DNA of 64,000 bases from JAGGTJ01 sp964457545 (GCA_964457545.1 CAYWEN010000010.1:124001-188000), one strand, 5' to 3'; counted from the stretch's first letter, positions 1 through 9,393 are shown. The notes: a model not told the origin generated them from the sequence alone. Translations and numbers: made by a program.

Positions 1-1
1 G

Positions 2-535
2 AAACAGGTCAACAAGGTTATGAAGCAGGTAAATGTATCTATGGAAGCCCTTATTGATTCCATGGAAAACATCAAAAAGGCAAGCGAAGAGACATCAAAG
101 ATAGTAAAGACCATAGACGAGGTGGCATTTCGAACCAATCTTCTTGCCCTTAATGCTGCAGTTGAGGCGGCCCGGGCCGGTGATGCAGGGGTTGGTTTTG
201 CGGTAGTGGCAGAAGAGGTCAGGAACCTGGCAATACGTTCCAGTGAGGCAGCAAGTGGAACTGCCGAGCTTATCAGGGATACAGTCAGGAAAATAGAGGA
301 GGGTTCGGACATGGTTGTTTCAACAAATGATGCCTTTGCCCAGGCCTCTTCCAATGTTTTACAGGCTGGCAGCCTTCTTGCGAGCATTGCCCTTGGTTCC
401 TCAGAACAGGCAGAGGGTATTGACAAGATTAATCGCGGCATGAGTGAGATAGATCAGGTGGTTCAAAAGAATGCTGCTACCGCGGAAAACCTGGTTTTAC
501 AGATATCCAGGTTCAGAGTCAGACAGGAGAATTAA
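2..535 (+). CDS. Methyl-accepting chemotaxis protein, C-terminal part (5' truncated by window edge)
   Basis: The reading frame is open to the left edge, so only the last ~177 residues are visible. They form one arm and the tip of an MCP cytoplasmic signalling hairpin, the part that docks CheW and CheA. The tip motif NLLALNAAVEAARAG is followed by GFAVVAEEVRNLA. The residue just before the tip is Arg (FRTNLL) where most receptors have Gln, a small deviation in a very conserved stretch. The tail is a coiled coil with QAEGIDKIN-type heptads and ends in FRVRQEN, with no CheR-docking pentapeptide. The signalling tip resembles that of the second receptor at 1337-3343. It is the first visible member of a plus-strand chemotaxis cluster. 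Its sensor domain lies outside the window, so the stimulus is unknown. Confidence 0.93.
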   Translation, partial: KQVNKVMKQVNVSMEALIDSMENIKKASEETSKIVKTIDEVAFRTNLLALNAAVEAARAGDAGVGFAVVAEEVRNLAIRSSEAASGTAELIRDTVRKIEEGSDMVVSTNDAFAQASSNVLQAGSLLASIALGSSEQAEGIDKINRGMSEIDQVVQKNAATAENLVLQISRFRVRQEN

Positions 536-770
536 CAGGTCATACCATAAAACCGTGTTTCAAATGCTCTGTGTCTGTTTTTTAGATGAGGCTGTTATGA
601 AATATCTTCCTGTGTCCGATATTAAATAATATGAAAATAATGTGAACCGGTCCTGATGAGGCTGTTACATTGATTTTTCATGGTCAGTGAGACATCTGTA
701 AAAATAACGGGAATTGATGGCATTACATGGTCTTGTTGAATTTATCAGGAACATAAAGGAGGTAAACAAG

Positions 771-1283
771 ATGAGTGCAGGGGCAGAAGCAGTTGATCAT
801 GGGCAGGATCCTGTTTGCAGCAGGGAGGGGAAATATCTTACTTTCAATCTTGCCAGGGAGGAGTACGGTATCGGTATCCTGAAGATAAAAGAGATTATAG
901 GGGTTATCCCTATTACTCCGGTGCCTGGAACGCCTGATTTTGTAAAAGGGGTTATTAATCTGAGAGGAAAGGTTATTCCTGTCGTGGATCTGAGGATCAG
1001 GTTTGGCATGCAGGCGGTTGAGTATGATGAATACACCTGCATTGTTGTTGCGGAAATAGAGGGTACAGAAGGGGTTGTTCTTATGGGGGTGGTAGTGGAC
1101 AAGGTTTCTGAGGTTCTGAACATCAAAGAGGATGAAATAGAGGATACGCCTGCCTTTGGTTCAAACATTAATACCGAATATATCCTCGGGATAGCCAAAA
1201 AAGATGGAAAGGTAAAGATACTTCTCGATATAGAAAAGGTTCTGGGTCCCAGGGAGATAACTGCATTGCAGAACAGTCTGTAG
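771..1283 (+). CDS. cheW: Chemotaxis coupling protein CheW
   Basis: CheW links receptors to the histidine kinase CheA at the inner face of the membrane. The 170-residue product is essentially one CheW/SH3-like domain. Hallmarks are YGIGILKIKEIIG, then ITPVPGTPDFVKGVINLRG and KVIPVVDLR, in the usual order, with a short ~25-residue leader. I start it at ATG 771 because an AAAGGAGG site lies 8 nt upstream; the frame stays open further upstream (to 714) without a comparable site. It lies between two receptor genes and upstream of cheA, as expected for a receptor-kinase signalling unit. Family assignment is secure. Confidence 0.95.
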   Translation: MSAGAEAVDHGQDPVCSREGKYLTFNLAREEYGIGILKIKEIIGVIPITPVPGTPDFVKGVINLRGKVIPVVDLRIRFGMQAVEYDEYTCIVVAEIEGTEGVVLMGVVVDKVSEVLNIKEDEIEDTPAFGSNINTEYILGIAKKDGKVKILLDIEKVLGPREITALQNSL

Positions 1284-1336
1284 CAGAATGTCTGGTAATC
1301 CCTTTTTGGCAAATTATACAGCTTTGGAGGAATAAG

Positions 1337-3343
1337 ATGATGAACCTGAAAAAGATGACTGTGGGTCAACGTGTTGTAACAGGTTTTGCAGTGGCTATCA
1401 TGTTAATGGCTGCTCTTGGTTTTTATTGTTATTTTGGGGTATTGGGCCTTGCAAGAGATGGGGTAGAGATGTCCTGTGCAGGAAGATTGATAGGTACCCT
1501 GAAACAGTTTGATCTGGAACATTACGAATTTCTGGAAAAGCTCAACGAGTTTCTTGCAAATAATGCGGTCAAAAAACTGGATGCAGAGACAGATCCAGCC
1601 AAGTGCCCGTTTGGAAAATGGCTTGCCGGAAAAGAACGAGGCAGGGCGATCGAACTGGTGCCGGAACTTGCAGGGCTTATAGGTAGCATGGAAGAGCCCC
1701 ACAGGAAGATGCATGTGGCTGCGGTCATGATTGCCAAACAGATGAACAAGCTGGATACTGGCAGAATCATAAGGCGTTTTTCAGAGTTTTTGATAGAGTT
1801 GACAAAATGGAGACAGTCTGTTGATCATGACACCTTTAATTCGTGGATGAAACAGGGGCCAATAAACGCCGAGGCCCGTCTTGAAAAGACCGAGCTGGGA
1901 CAATGGTTAAGAGGATCAGGTCCAAAGGACCTTGTTCATGAATTTCCTGATTTTGCCCCTGCGGTCAAGGGACTCACTGAAGGATTCAAGGCCCTTAAAG
2001 ACGCTGCCAACGAGGTGGACAAGTTGATAGCAAAGCATAAGTTTGAAACCGCGGTGGCTGTTTTTAATAAGAAAGGCACATCTGCAATGGACAGCATCAT
2101 AGATGCAGCAAGAGGGGTATCCACTGTTGCAATGTCCTACAGGGATAAGCAGGTCAGGGCAGCGAGGATATTAAACTCTGTTGTTCTCCCAAATGCGAAA
2201 AAATTGAGAGGTCTGATAAGGAAGTCATGCAAGGTAATAGAGAAACACACAATTACAGAAAGTGAATTTATAGACAAGGTTAACCATCTTAACCTTGTAA
2301 TACTTGTTATTACAGGCATATCCCTTGTGCTTGGAAGTTTGATGGCCTTTTTTATCAGCAAGTCCCTTGTTACCTCCATGGTCCGTATTGCGAGAAGGCT
2401 TGACCAAGGGGCACAACGGGTAGCTTCTGCCTCGACTCAGATTGCCGGGACAAGTGCAACACTGGCTGACGGGGCATCAACCCAGGCAGCGAGTGTTGAA
2501 GAGACTTCTGCATCCATAGAGGAGATATCATCCATGACAAAACAGAATGCAGAAAATGTATCTGCGGCCAATACCTTGATGCATGAGGCCAATAATACGG
2601 TCTCTGAGGCCAGTGTCTCGATGCAAGAGCTTGCTAAATCAATGCAGGAGATATCTGTTGCCAGTGAAGAGACATCCAAGATTGTCAAGACTATTGATGA
2701 TATTGCCTTTCAAACCAACCTTCTTGCCCTTAATGCTGCTGTTGAGGCGGCAAGGGCAGGTGAGGCAGGTGCAGGATTTGCAGTGGTGGCAGAAGAGGTG
2801 AGAAATCTTGCCCTCCGTTCTGCTGAAGCGGCTCATAACACAGCCTCCATGATAGAAAATACCCTGAGAAAGGTTTCTGTGGGAGTTAAGGCTGTTGATA
2901 CGACAAATGAAGGTTTTTCAAAAATAGCCGATTCTGCTGACAGGGTAGGGAAACTTCTGGATGAGGTTGCTGCTGCCTCTGAGGAACAGGCACAGGGCAT
3001 AGAGCAGGTCAGCAGGGCGATAAATGATATGGACAGGATAATTCAGGAAAGCGCCGCAGGTGCTGAAGAATCGGCTGCCACATCTGATGAGCTCAGAAAA
3101 CAGGCCCAGGAGATGAAAGCCAGTGTGGAAATATTGACGGCAATGGTTGGTGAGAAAAGAAACAAGATAGAACCCCAGGGTTATGATACAGGCAGGTCCG
3201 GAGGGTCTTCGGAGGAGACGTCCGGTCCGGAAAACGATGTGTCTCCTGTTACGGAATCCAAAAGGACTGAAACGGCTGTCAGGAACAAGGTAAACCCTGA
3301 GGATGTTATACCAATGGATGATGACTCTTTTACGGATTTTTAG
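1337..3343 (+). CDS. Methyl-accepting chemotaxis protein with CZB zinc-sensor domain(s)
   Basis: A 668-residue membrane receptor. A transmembrane helix at about residues 14-34 is followed by a sensor region, a second helix at about 317-341, a HAMP-like linker and the signalling hairpin (tip NLLALNAAVEAARAG near residue 460, then EEVRNLALRS). The sensor region contains a chemoreceptor zinc-binding (CZB) module: an early His in DLEHYEF, the core KCPFGKWL, and a later EPHRKMH. A second segment (DHDTFNSW ... KTELGQWL ... GFKALKDAA) has the same layout but lacks the Cys and the later His residues, so it looks like a degenerate second CZB. Most CZB domains are cytoplasmic; here the module lies between two predicted helices, so it may be periplasmic. 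GGAGG precedes the start; ATG 1340 is the alternative. Confidence 0.92.
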   Translation: MMNLKKMTVGQRVVTGFAVAIMLMAALGFYCYFGVLGLARDGVEMSCAGRLIGTLKQFDLEHYEFLEKLNEFLANNAVKKLDAETDPAKCPFGKWLAGKERGRAIELVPELAGLIGSMEEPHRKMHVAAVMIAKQMNKLDTGRIIRRFSEFLIELTKWRQSVDHDTFNSWMKQGPINAEARLEKTELGQWLRGSGPKDLVHEFPDFAPAVKGLTEGFKALKDAANEVDKLIAKHKFETAVAVFNKKGTSAMDSIIDAARGVSTVAMSYRDKQVRAARILNSVVLPNAKKLRGLIRKSCKVIEKHTITESEFIDKVNHLNLVILVITGISLVLGSLMAFFISKSLVTSMVRIARRLDQGAQRVASASTQIAGTSATLADGASTQAASVEETSASIEEISSMTKQNAENVSAANTLMHEANNTVSEASVSMQELAKSMQEISVASEETSKIVKTIDDIAFQTNLLALNAAVEAARAGEAGAGFAVVAEEVRNLALRSAEAAHNTASMIENTLRKVSVGVKAVDTTNEGFSKIADSADRVGKLLDEVAAASEEQAQGIEQVSRAINDMDRIIQESAAGAEESAATSDELRKQAQEMKASVEILTAMVGEKRNKIEPQGYDTGRSGGSSEETSGPENDVSPVTESKRTETAVRNKVNPEDVIPMDDDSFTDF

Positions 3344-3413
3344 TTGGCGTTCATGACTTCTGGTTTTAGGCTGTTGACGGACATTGAATATTTGTGGCGT
3401 AAGGGGTGGTTTT

Positions 3414-5750
3414 ATGTCTGATGTACTGGAAAAGCTGAATGAAAACATTGAACAGATAGCCCTTGAGGCAGTGACACTCGATACAGATGATATTCCTGCT
3501 ACCGGGATGCTTCTGAACCATGTTGCTGAGCTTGAAGCACTGTGTAATGAGACAGGAAAACAGATTCTGACGGATCTGGTCTGCGCTATCCGAAGGTATC
3601 TTGAACAGATTGCCCTGAGAGAGAAAGATGACCTTTGTCCTCTTGAGGACGGGATTAGATGCCTTCAGTCTGTGTATCGTTCCCTTGTAAATGATCGGCC
3701 TGTTAATCTGGATGTGAAAGATATCTTTGCAAGGCTGGGTCAGGAAATACCGGTCCATCTTTCCTGTAAGGAAGGTGCGGATTCATCTGTAGTGTCTGAA
3801 GAGGGTCATGAAGAGAAATGTGCGGCAAACATAACGGAATCTCATGGCAAGACAGACGATATTTGTACGAATCAGGAGGATGCGCCTGAAGATATGCCCT
3901 GTGAACAGGGAACAGTTATTCCTGATGGAGATCTGTCTTCTGTTCCGAATGCCGGCAATATGGATGAGGATGAACTTGCAATTCTTGAAGACTTTATTGT
4001 TGAGGCAGAAGAGAACCTGAATTCCATAGAAATCAGTGTCATGGATCTTGAACAAGATCCGGATGATATTGAGATAATAAACACGATTTTCAGGCCGTTT
4101 CATACCATTAAAGGTGTCTCGGGTTTCTTAAATCTTGACCGTATAAACAAACTGGCCCACAGTGCGGAAAATCTTCTCGACAAGGCCAGAGCCGGTGAGC
4201 TTAAGGTTAATGAAGATATAATCGATATTGTTCTTGAAGCGGTAGATATGCTCAAGACAATGGTTGCCGGTGTCAAATCAGGGGTTGAGAAAGGGGATAT
4301 CCTTGATATGGGAGATGTTGATATCAATCCTCTTAAAAAACGGATAGACGATATTATTCTTCAGACAGAAGAGTTTAAGGAAAAACCGATTGGTGAGATG
4401 TTGATTCAAAAGGGGGTCATAGACCATAAGGCACTTGCCGAGGCCCTTGAAATCAAGAAAAAATTGCCAAACCAGAAGACCGGTGAAATATTGCTGAAGC
4501 AAAACAGGGCAAAGAGCAAAGATATCGTGTCTGCGCTGAGAGAACAGAAAAGATTCGGCAAAAAGCATGTGGAGCTTCAGGTAAAAGTGGATACCAAAAA
4601 GCTTGATGAACTGGTGAATATGGCAGGAGAACTTGCCATTGTTCAGTCCATGATCAGACAGAGCATATCGGACCTGTCTGTCTCTGACCAGAAATTACAG
4701 CACAATCTTGGCCACCTGAAACAGATAGTATCAGGTTTGCAGAATACTGCAATGTCCATGCGTATGGTTCCGATAAAAAACACCTTTCAGAAGATGGTAA
4801 GGCTTGTAAGGGATCTCGGTAAGATTTCCGGCAAGGAAGTGGGCCTTGTCATGTCTGGTGAGGAAACTGAAATTGACAGGAATGTGGTGGAAGAGCTTTA
4901 TGACCCCATGGTTCATATGATCAGGAATTCAGTGGATCATGGTATTGAGAATCCCGATGAAAGGGAGGCGCTGGGCAAGGACAGAAAGGGGATTGTTCAT
5001 CTAAAGGCCTATCATAAGGGAGGCAATGTTGTTGTTGAAGTGCAGGATGACGGAAGGGGTCTTGATCGTGAAAAAATAATTGAAAAAGCAAAGGAAAATG
5101 GTCTTGTCACCGATGAAGACAAACTCACTGATTCCGAGATATTCAACTTGATCTTTGAGCCCGGTTTTTCTACAGCAAAAGAGATTACCGAGATATCTGG
5201 CCGCGGGGTTGGGATGGATGTGGTAAAAAAGGCCATAGAGGATTTGCGTGGCAGGGTGGAAATCAACTCAAAACCGGGATTGGGCAGCACCTTTGTTATC
5301 AGTCTCCCCCTGACACTTGCCATAATTGATGGCATGGTCGTAATGACAGGCGGAGAACGGTTTGTTATCCCAACACTGTCAGTTATGAAATCGTTCAGAC
5401 CAGAAAAGGATCAATATTCCACGGTTGAAGGCAAAGGTGAACTCATCATGTTTCAGGGAAGGCTGTTCCCCCTTGTCAGACTTGGTCACATCTTTGGTAT
5501 ACAATCTGACCGTATTGACCCCTGGGATGGTCTGGTGCTTACGCTTCAGCATGAAAACAGAGAGATGTGTCTTCTGCTCGATGAGCTTCTCGGCAAGGAG
5601 GAGGTGGTCATAAAAAGTCTGGGTGAGACCTTCAGGGGGATCAAGGGCATAGCCGGAGGTACAATTCTTGGTGATGGCAGGGTAGGGCTTATACTTGATG
5701 TGGCCGGTCTTTTTGATGTGGCAAGGGAAGGTCTTATGTCAGTGCATTGA
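3414..5750 (+). CDS. cheA: Chemotaxis histidine kinase CheA
   Basis: CheA autophosphorylates on an Hpt histidine and passes phosphate to CheY and CheB. Order in the 778-residue protein: an N-terminal helical segment (~1-95) that I cannot assign, an acidic linker, the Hpt domain with phospho-accepting His230 in PFHTIKG, a ~70-residue segment with two GE-I/M-L repeats (GEMLIQKG, GEILLKQN), the dimerisation helices (KKLDELVNMAGELA), the ATPase domain (N-box NSVDHGIE, G1 DDGRGLD, G2 GRGVGMD) and a C-terminal CheW-like domain. No recognisable P2 CheY-binding domain is present; the double-repeat segment, reminiscent of helical GspE/MshE N-terminal modules, occupies that place. ATG 3414 follows AAGGGGTGG; a TTG at 3384 is in frame but has no good site. 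Confidence 0.96.
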   Translation: MSDVLEKLNENIEQIALEAVTLDTDDIPATGMLLNHVAELEALCNETGKQILTDLVCAIRRYLEQIALREKDDLCPLEDGIRCLQSVYRSLVNDRPVNLDVKDIFARLGQEIPVHLSCKEGADSSVVSEEGHEEKCAANITESHGKTDDICTNQEDAPEDMPCEQGTVIPDGDLSSVPNAGNMDEDELAILEDFIVEAEENLNSIEISVMDLEQDPDDIEIINTIFRPFHTIKGVSGFLNLDRINKLAHSAENLLDKARAGELKVNEDIIDIVLEAVDMLKTMVAGVKSGVEKGDILDMGDVDINPLKKRIDDIILQTEEFKEKPIGEMLIQKGVIDHKALAEALEIKKKLPNQKTGEILLKQNRAKSKDIVSALREQKRFGKKHVELQVKVDTKKLDELVNMAGELAIVQSMIRQSISDLSVSDQKLQHNLGHLKQIVSGLQNTAMSMRMVPIKNTFQKMVRLVRDLGKISGKEVGLVMSGEETEIDRNVVEELYDPMVHMIRNSVDHGIENPDEREALGKDRKGIVHLKAYHKGGNVVVEVQDDGRGLDREKIIEKAKENGLVTDEDKLTDSEIFNLIFEPGFSTAKEITEISGRGVGMDVVKKAIEDLRGRVEINSKPGLGSTFVISLPLTLAIIDGMVVMTGGERFVIPTLSVMKSFRPEKDQYSTVEGKGELIMFQGRLFPLVRLGHIFGIQSDRIDPWDGLVLTLQHENREMCLLLDELLGKEEVVIKSLGETFRGIKGIAGGTILGDGRVGLILDVAGLFDVAREGLMSVH

Positions 5751-6044
5751 ATCTTCTGTTCAGTTATTGTCCCTGGCACCTTTTTTTCGAACTGGTATGT
5801 GGGCAAAATGTCCCGGTTATCTTCTGACATGTTTTGATTGTCAGGTATTGTGTCCGTTTTTACGGTAAACTGCATGTTGTATGAAAGATCTGGATACTTT
5901 TCTGTCAAGTTTTATTCCCGAAAGGCATTGGTGATTTGCGCTGTTCAATAACCTTTGATATGGACACAGACAATATCCTGGCAGGGCATGAAGATATGAT
6001 CAGTCATAGAAAATTGCAGATGTTTGTCTTGAAAAGGATGTTCC
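5751..6044. other. Gap between cheA and cheD, no gene seen
   Basis: About 294 bp without a credible ORF on either strand. No convincing terminator hairpin or sigma-54 type promoter is visible. It breaks the otherwise tight gene order and may carry a secondary promoter for cheD and the genes after it. Confidence 0.5.
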
Positions 6045-6524
6045 ATGAATTTGATAGTTGGTGTTTCTGATATGAAGATCAGCAATGATCCAGACGCTTC
6101 GATTGTTACCTATTCCCTTGGGTCATGTATAGGTATAGCAATTTATGACCCTGTTGTTCATGTAGGGGGCATTGCGCATTACATGCTGCCTGATTCAGGA
6201 CTTGATCCTGAAAAGGCCAGGAAAAATCCGTATATGTTTGCTGATACATGTATTCCGCGTCTTTTCAAATCCTCGTATCAACTGGGGGCAAAGAAGCAGA
6301 GGCTCAGGGTTGTTGTAGCCGGAGGCGCACAGATTATGGATCAGAAGGGGTTGTTTAATATTGGCAAACGAAACTATATGGTTGCAAAGAAGATGTTCTG
6401 GAGGAACAAGGTAATAGTGGATTACGAGGAGGTCGGTGGAAACAGCAACCGGACAGTCAAACTTTTGATCAGTAGCGGCAAGATTATTTTAAAGATATCC
6501 GGAAGGGGGGAGGTTGTAATATGA
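6045..6524 (+). CDS. cheD: Chemoreceptor glutamine deamidase CheD
   Basis: CheD deamidates selected receptor glutamines and in several bacteria interacts with CheC/CheX-type phosphatases. The 159-residue protein has the catalytic set in canonical places: Thr22, Cys28 in LGSCIGIA and His45 in GGIAHYMLP. The later part has VVAGGAQIM, also typical. Length equals the family norm. The last codons overlap the start of the HDOD gene by four bases (ATGA), indicating translational coupling. Together with two CheX-like genes downstream it suggests adaptation relies on deamidation and CheY-P dephosphorylation rather than CheZ. Confidence 0.95.
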   Translation: MNLIVGVSDMKISNDPDASIVTYSLGSCIGIAIYDPVVHVGGIAHYMLPDSGLDPEKARKNPYMFADTCIPRLFKSSYQLGAKKQRLRVVVAGGAQIMDQKGLFNIGKRNYMVAKKMFWRNKVIVDYEEVGGNSNRTVKLLISSGKIILKISGRGEVVI

Positions 6525-7369
6525 CAGATATCAAGAGGATACTGAAAGATATTGTCAAATTTGAGCCTATTCCTCAGGCCGCTGTAAAAATAATGAGTAT
6601 TGTTGAGGACCCTGACAGTTCCATAGCCGATATTGTAAAACTCGTTGAATATGAACCTGCCCTGACTGCCAATCTTTTGAAGGTATGTAATTCGGCCTAC
6701 CTTGGTTTGGCAAGGGAGATAACCTCTGTGCATCATGCAGTTTCTCTTTTGGGAATGAGTAAGGTGGCTGATCTGGTTTTTATGGCAGGATCGGCCAAAA
6801 CCATGTCAAGGGAGAACAGGGGATATGATCTTAACAGGGGAGATCTTTGGAAGTATTCTGTATCGTCCGCTATTATTGCACGGCAACTTGCTGATAAGAA
6901 AGGCCTGGAAAAACGCAATCTGGTTTTTACGGCGGCCCTTTTAAAGGATATTGGAAAGATTCTGTTGAGCCAGTATGTGATGAATTCTTTTGATAGGATC
7001 AATTCGTTGGTTTCGGAAAACAATTACAGTTTCATGGAAGCGGAAAAAGAGGTGATAGGAATAGACCATGCGGAGTTAGGGGGAATGGTGGCAGAACAAT
7101 GGAAATTCAACGAAAAAATGATATACATTATCAAGAATCACCACCTTCCCGACAGGAAATCCATGTCTGACACTGAAACCTGTATAGTCTATATTGCAGA
7201 TATGCTGTGTATGATGATGGGAATCGGAGGGGGATCAGACGGCCTTGCATACAGGTTCCATGAGGAAGTAACAGAAGGACTTGGTTTTTCCCAGACAGAT
7301 CTTCAGGAGATAATGGTTGAATTTGCGGTGCAGCTTGGTGATGTTGAAAGGCTTTTTAGCCTGGCATAG
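6521..7369 (+). CDS. HDOD-domain signalling protein
   Basis: A 282-residue protein made almost entirely of an HDOD domain, a non-catalytic relative of the HD phosphohydrolases. The opening is typical (FEPIPQAAVKIMSIVEDPDS, then VEYEPALTANLLKVCNSAYLG), followed by ISLLGM-like and AALLKDIGKILL segments. HD-type metal ligands are incomplete (IDHAELG, IIKNHHLPD), so catalysis is not assumed. It starts inside the cheD stop codon (ATGA overlap) and is followed within 40 bp by cheY, so it is part of the chemotaxis operon. HDOD proteins in other bacteria regulate motility, biofilm or cyclic-di-GMP related signalling; its specific partner here cannot be told from sequence. Confidence 0.9.
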   Translation: MTDIKRILKDIVKFEPIPQAAVKIMSIVEDPDSSIADIVKLVEYEPALTANLLKVCNSAYLGLAREITSVHHAVSLLGMSKVADLVFMAGSAKTMSRENRGYDLNRGDLWKYSVSSAIIARQLADKKGLEKRNLVFTAALLKDIGKILLSQYVMNSFDRINSLVSENNYSFMEAEKEVIGIDHAELGGMVAEQWKFNEKMIYIIKNHHLPDRKSMSDTETCIVYIADMLCMMMGIGGGSDGLAYRFHEEVTEGLGFSQTDLQEIMVEFAVQLGDVERLFSLA

Positions 7370-7409
7370 CCATGTCAAAAACAGATGGTTCTCAGGAGAG
7401 ATAAAAGAT

Positions 7410-7835
7410 ATGGCATATAATATACTGATTGTTGATGATTCCCTCCCCATGCGTGGTATTTTAAAGAAGATTATCAGGATTTCAGGTTTCAAGGCTGGAG
7501 AGATATTCGAGGCTGCCAATGGGAAGGATGCCCTCGATGTGGCAAACAGAAAATGGTGCGATATTGTTTTGACAGATTATAATATGCCTGTCATGAATGG
7601 CCTTGATTTTCTTGTAGAGCTTAAAAAAAATGATCTTTACAGGGATGTGCCTGTTATTGTGGTTACTACTGAAGGCAGTCAAAGAATGATAGAAAGGTTT
7701 ATGGAAAATGGTGCATGTGGTTATGTTAAAAAGCCCTTTGCTCCGGAAGCAATCAAGGAAAAATTAAACAAGGTTATGGGAGAGACAGCCGATGAACCTG
7801 GATTTGATGAAAGCGATGAGGGCCTCGATTTCTGA
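7410..7835 (+). CDS. cheY: CheY-type single-domain response regulator
   Basis: A stand-alone receiver of 141 residues: acidic pair after ILIVDD, phospho-acceptor Asp56 in VLTDYNMP, switch Thr86/87 in VVTTEGS and Lys108 in YVKKPF. It ends in a short acidic tail (DESDEGLDF). It would carry phosphate from CheA to the flagellar switch or another target. I start it at ATG 7410, preceded by CAGGAGAG; upstream in-frame codons would overlap the end of the HDOD gene and add residues outside the receiver fold. Its last 44 bases overlap the next gene in another frame. Confidence 0.94.
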   Translation: MAYNILIVDDSLPMRGILKKIIRISGFKAGEIFEAANGKDALDVANRKWCDIVLTDYNMPVMNGLDFLVELKKNDLYRDVPVIVVTTEGSQRMIERFMENGACGYVKKPFAPEAIKEKLNKVMGETADEPGFDESDEGLDF

Positions 7836-8262
7836 GGTCCTGGAAACCATGTTCTTTGAACCTCTTGAATTTCCTGAAGAGATGGACGCTTCAGGGTTTT
7901 TGGATAAAAACAAAAAGCATTCAATTGCAGTTAGCGTGAAATACAGGGGCCCTTTTTCAGGTGATCTGTCTTGTTTTATGCCAAAGAACCTTGCCTTATT
8001 CCTTGCGTCTGATTTCTTGGGGGTGGAACCTTCTGAGGTGTCTGATAATCAGGCGGAGGAGGTAGTCAAGGAAATCGTCAATATGGCAGCGGGTGGGGTT
8101 TTCAGTCATTATGATAACAGTGCAGTCTTTCAGCTCGGTATTCCTGAGGCCATCAATGACAAAAGAAAAACAGAGGGTGATTGTTGTGGGTCAGAAGATG
8201 TTTGTTTGCTTCTTGCAGATACTGTTAACGGTCGTTTTGCCCTGAAATTGAGGGTCATGTAA
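7792..8262 (+). CDS. CheX-like chemotaxis phosphatase
   Basis: A 156-residue CheX/CheC-type domain protein. The N-terminal helix ISEVLETMFFEPLEF is typical of CheX-like domains, and the phosphatase signature E-x2-N is present as KEIVNMAAGG (Glu94, Asn97). Such proteins remove phosphate from CheY-P. It overlaps the end of cheY by 44 bp in a different frame, an arrangement that would couple synthesis of CheY to its likely phosphatase. Internal ATGs at 7807 and 7816 are alternative starts that would reduce the overlap. A second, clearer cheX is at 10399. Confidence 0.85.
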   Translation: MNLDLMKAMRASISEVLETMFFEPLEFPEEMDASGFLDKNKKHSIAVSVKYRGPFSGDLSCFMPKNLALFLASDFLGVEPSEVSDNQAEEVVKEIVNMAAGGVFSHYDNSAVFQLGIPEAINDKRKTEGDCCGSEDVCLLLADTVNGRFALKLRVM

Positions 8263-8343
8263 GAAAGTGTCTGTTTCAGGTTCTGATCTGCATGGAAATT
8301 CAAATCATTTTTAACGGCGGTTGTTAAAACAAGAGAACACGGG

Positions 8344-9393
8344 ATGAAAACAGATAGAATAAAAGTGCTGATAGTGGATGATTCTGCTGTTGTCAGAAGG
8401 ATCTTTACAAAGGAGCTGTCTCGTGAAAAGGATATCGAGGTGGTTGGTGCAGCGCCTGATCCTTATGTGGCGAGGGATATGATTGTTCAGTTGAAACCTG
8501 ATGTTATTACCCTTGACATAGAGATGCCGCGTATGGATGGGCTGACCTTTTTAAGGAAGATAATGAATTTTTTTCCTCTTCCTGTAATAATTGTAAGTTC
8601 TCTTGCACAAAAAGGCAGCAAAACAGCTATGGACGCCCTTTCATACGGTGCTGTAGATGTTGTTGCAAAACCTTCTGTTTCCTATTCCGTTGAAGATATG
8701 GGGATTCAACTCGCTGAGAAAATAAGGGCCGCTGCCAGGGTAAATGTCCGCAATATGGTGCCCAAAAAGGGTAAGACAGGATCCATTGTGAAATCAAGAG
8801 TGTCTCCCCTGACTGTCACAACAGACAAAATTGTGGCCATTGGAGCATCCACCGGCGGAACAGAGGCCCTGAAAGATATACTTACAAGGTTCCCTGAGAA
8901 TATGCCGGGCATGGTGGTTGTTCAGCACATGCCTGTAAAATTTACAAAAGCCTTTGCTGAACGTCTTGATTCCATATGTGCGGTTAAGGTGAAAGAAGCC
9001 AGGGATGGAGATTCTGTAATAAAGGGGCATGTCCTTATTGCGCCTGGTAACTATCATATGCTTTTAATACGCAGAGGGGCGCGTTATTATGTAAAGATAA
9101 AAAATGGTCCGCTGATTCATTATCAAAGACCTGCTGTTGATGTGCTGTTTAAGTCTGTTGCCAAGTATGCAGGTTCAAATGCTATTGGCATGATACTTAC
9201 AGGAATGGGTGCCGATGGTGCTGCAGGACTTTTGCAGATGAAAAAGGCCGGCGCCAGAACAATAGCCCAGGATAAAGACAGCTCTATTGTCTTTGGCATG
9301 CCCAAAAAGGCAATTGAACTTGGGGCTGTTGACAGGGTCGTAGGATTGAAAGATATACCAAAGGCATGTATTGATATGCTTCAGGGTTTATAG
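8344..9393 (+). CDS. cheB: Protein-glutamate methylesterase CheB
   Basis: CheB demethylates receptor glutamates during adaptation. The 349-residue product has an N-terminal receiver (phospho-site Asp58 in TLDIEMPRMDG) and a C-terminal methylesterase domain with the Ser-His-Asp triad Ser169 (GASTGGTEA), His195 (QHMP) and Asp291 (GMGADGA). Length and order match the family. The Shine-Dalgarno sequence is weak (ACGGG). No cheR methyltransferase is visible in this window, so its partner must be encoded elsewhere, perhaps just upstream of base 1. Confidence 0.96.
   Translation: MKTDRIKVLIVDDSAVVRRIFTKELSREKDIEVVGAAPDPYVARDMIVQLKPDVITLDIEMPRMDGLTFLRKIMNFFPLPVIIVSSLAQKGSKTAMDALSYGAVDVVAKPSVSYSVEDMGIQLAEKIRAAARVNVRNMVPKKGKTGSIVKSRVSPLTVTTDKIVAIGASTGGTEALKDILTRFPENMPGMVVVQHMPVKFTKAFAERLDSICAVKVKEARDGDSVIKGHVLIAPGNYHMLLIRRGARYYVKIKNGPLIHYQRPAVDVLFKSVAKYAGSNAIGMILTGMGADGAAGLLQMKKAGARTIAQDKDSSIVFGMPKKAIELGAVDRVVGLKDIPKACIDMLQGL

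Noticed and set aside
5771..5790. TGGCAC followed by a T-rich stretch, considered as a sigma-54 promoter before cheD
   Set aside because: The -12 element (TTGC) is missing at the required spacing.
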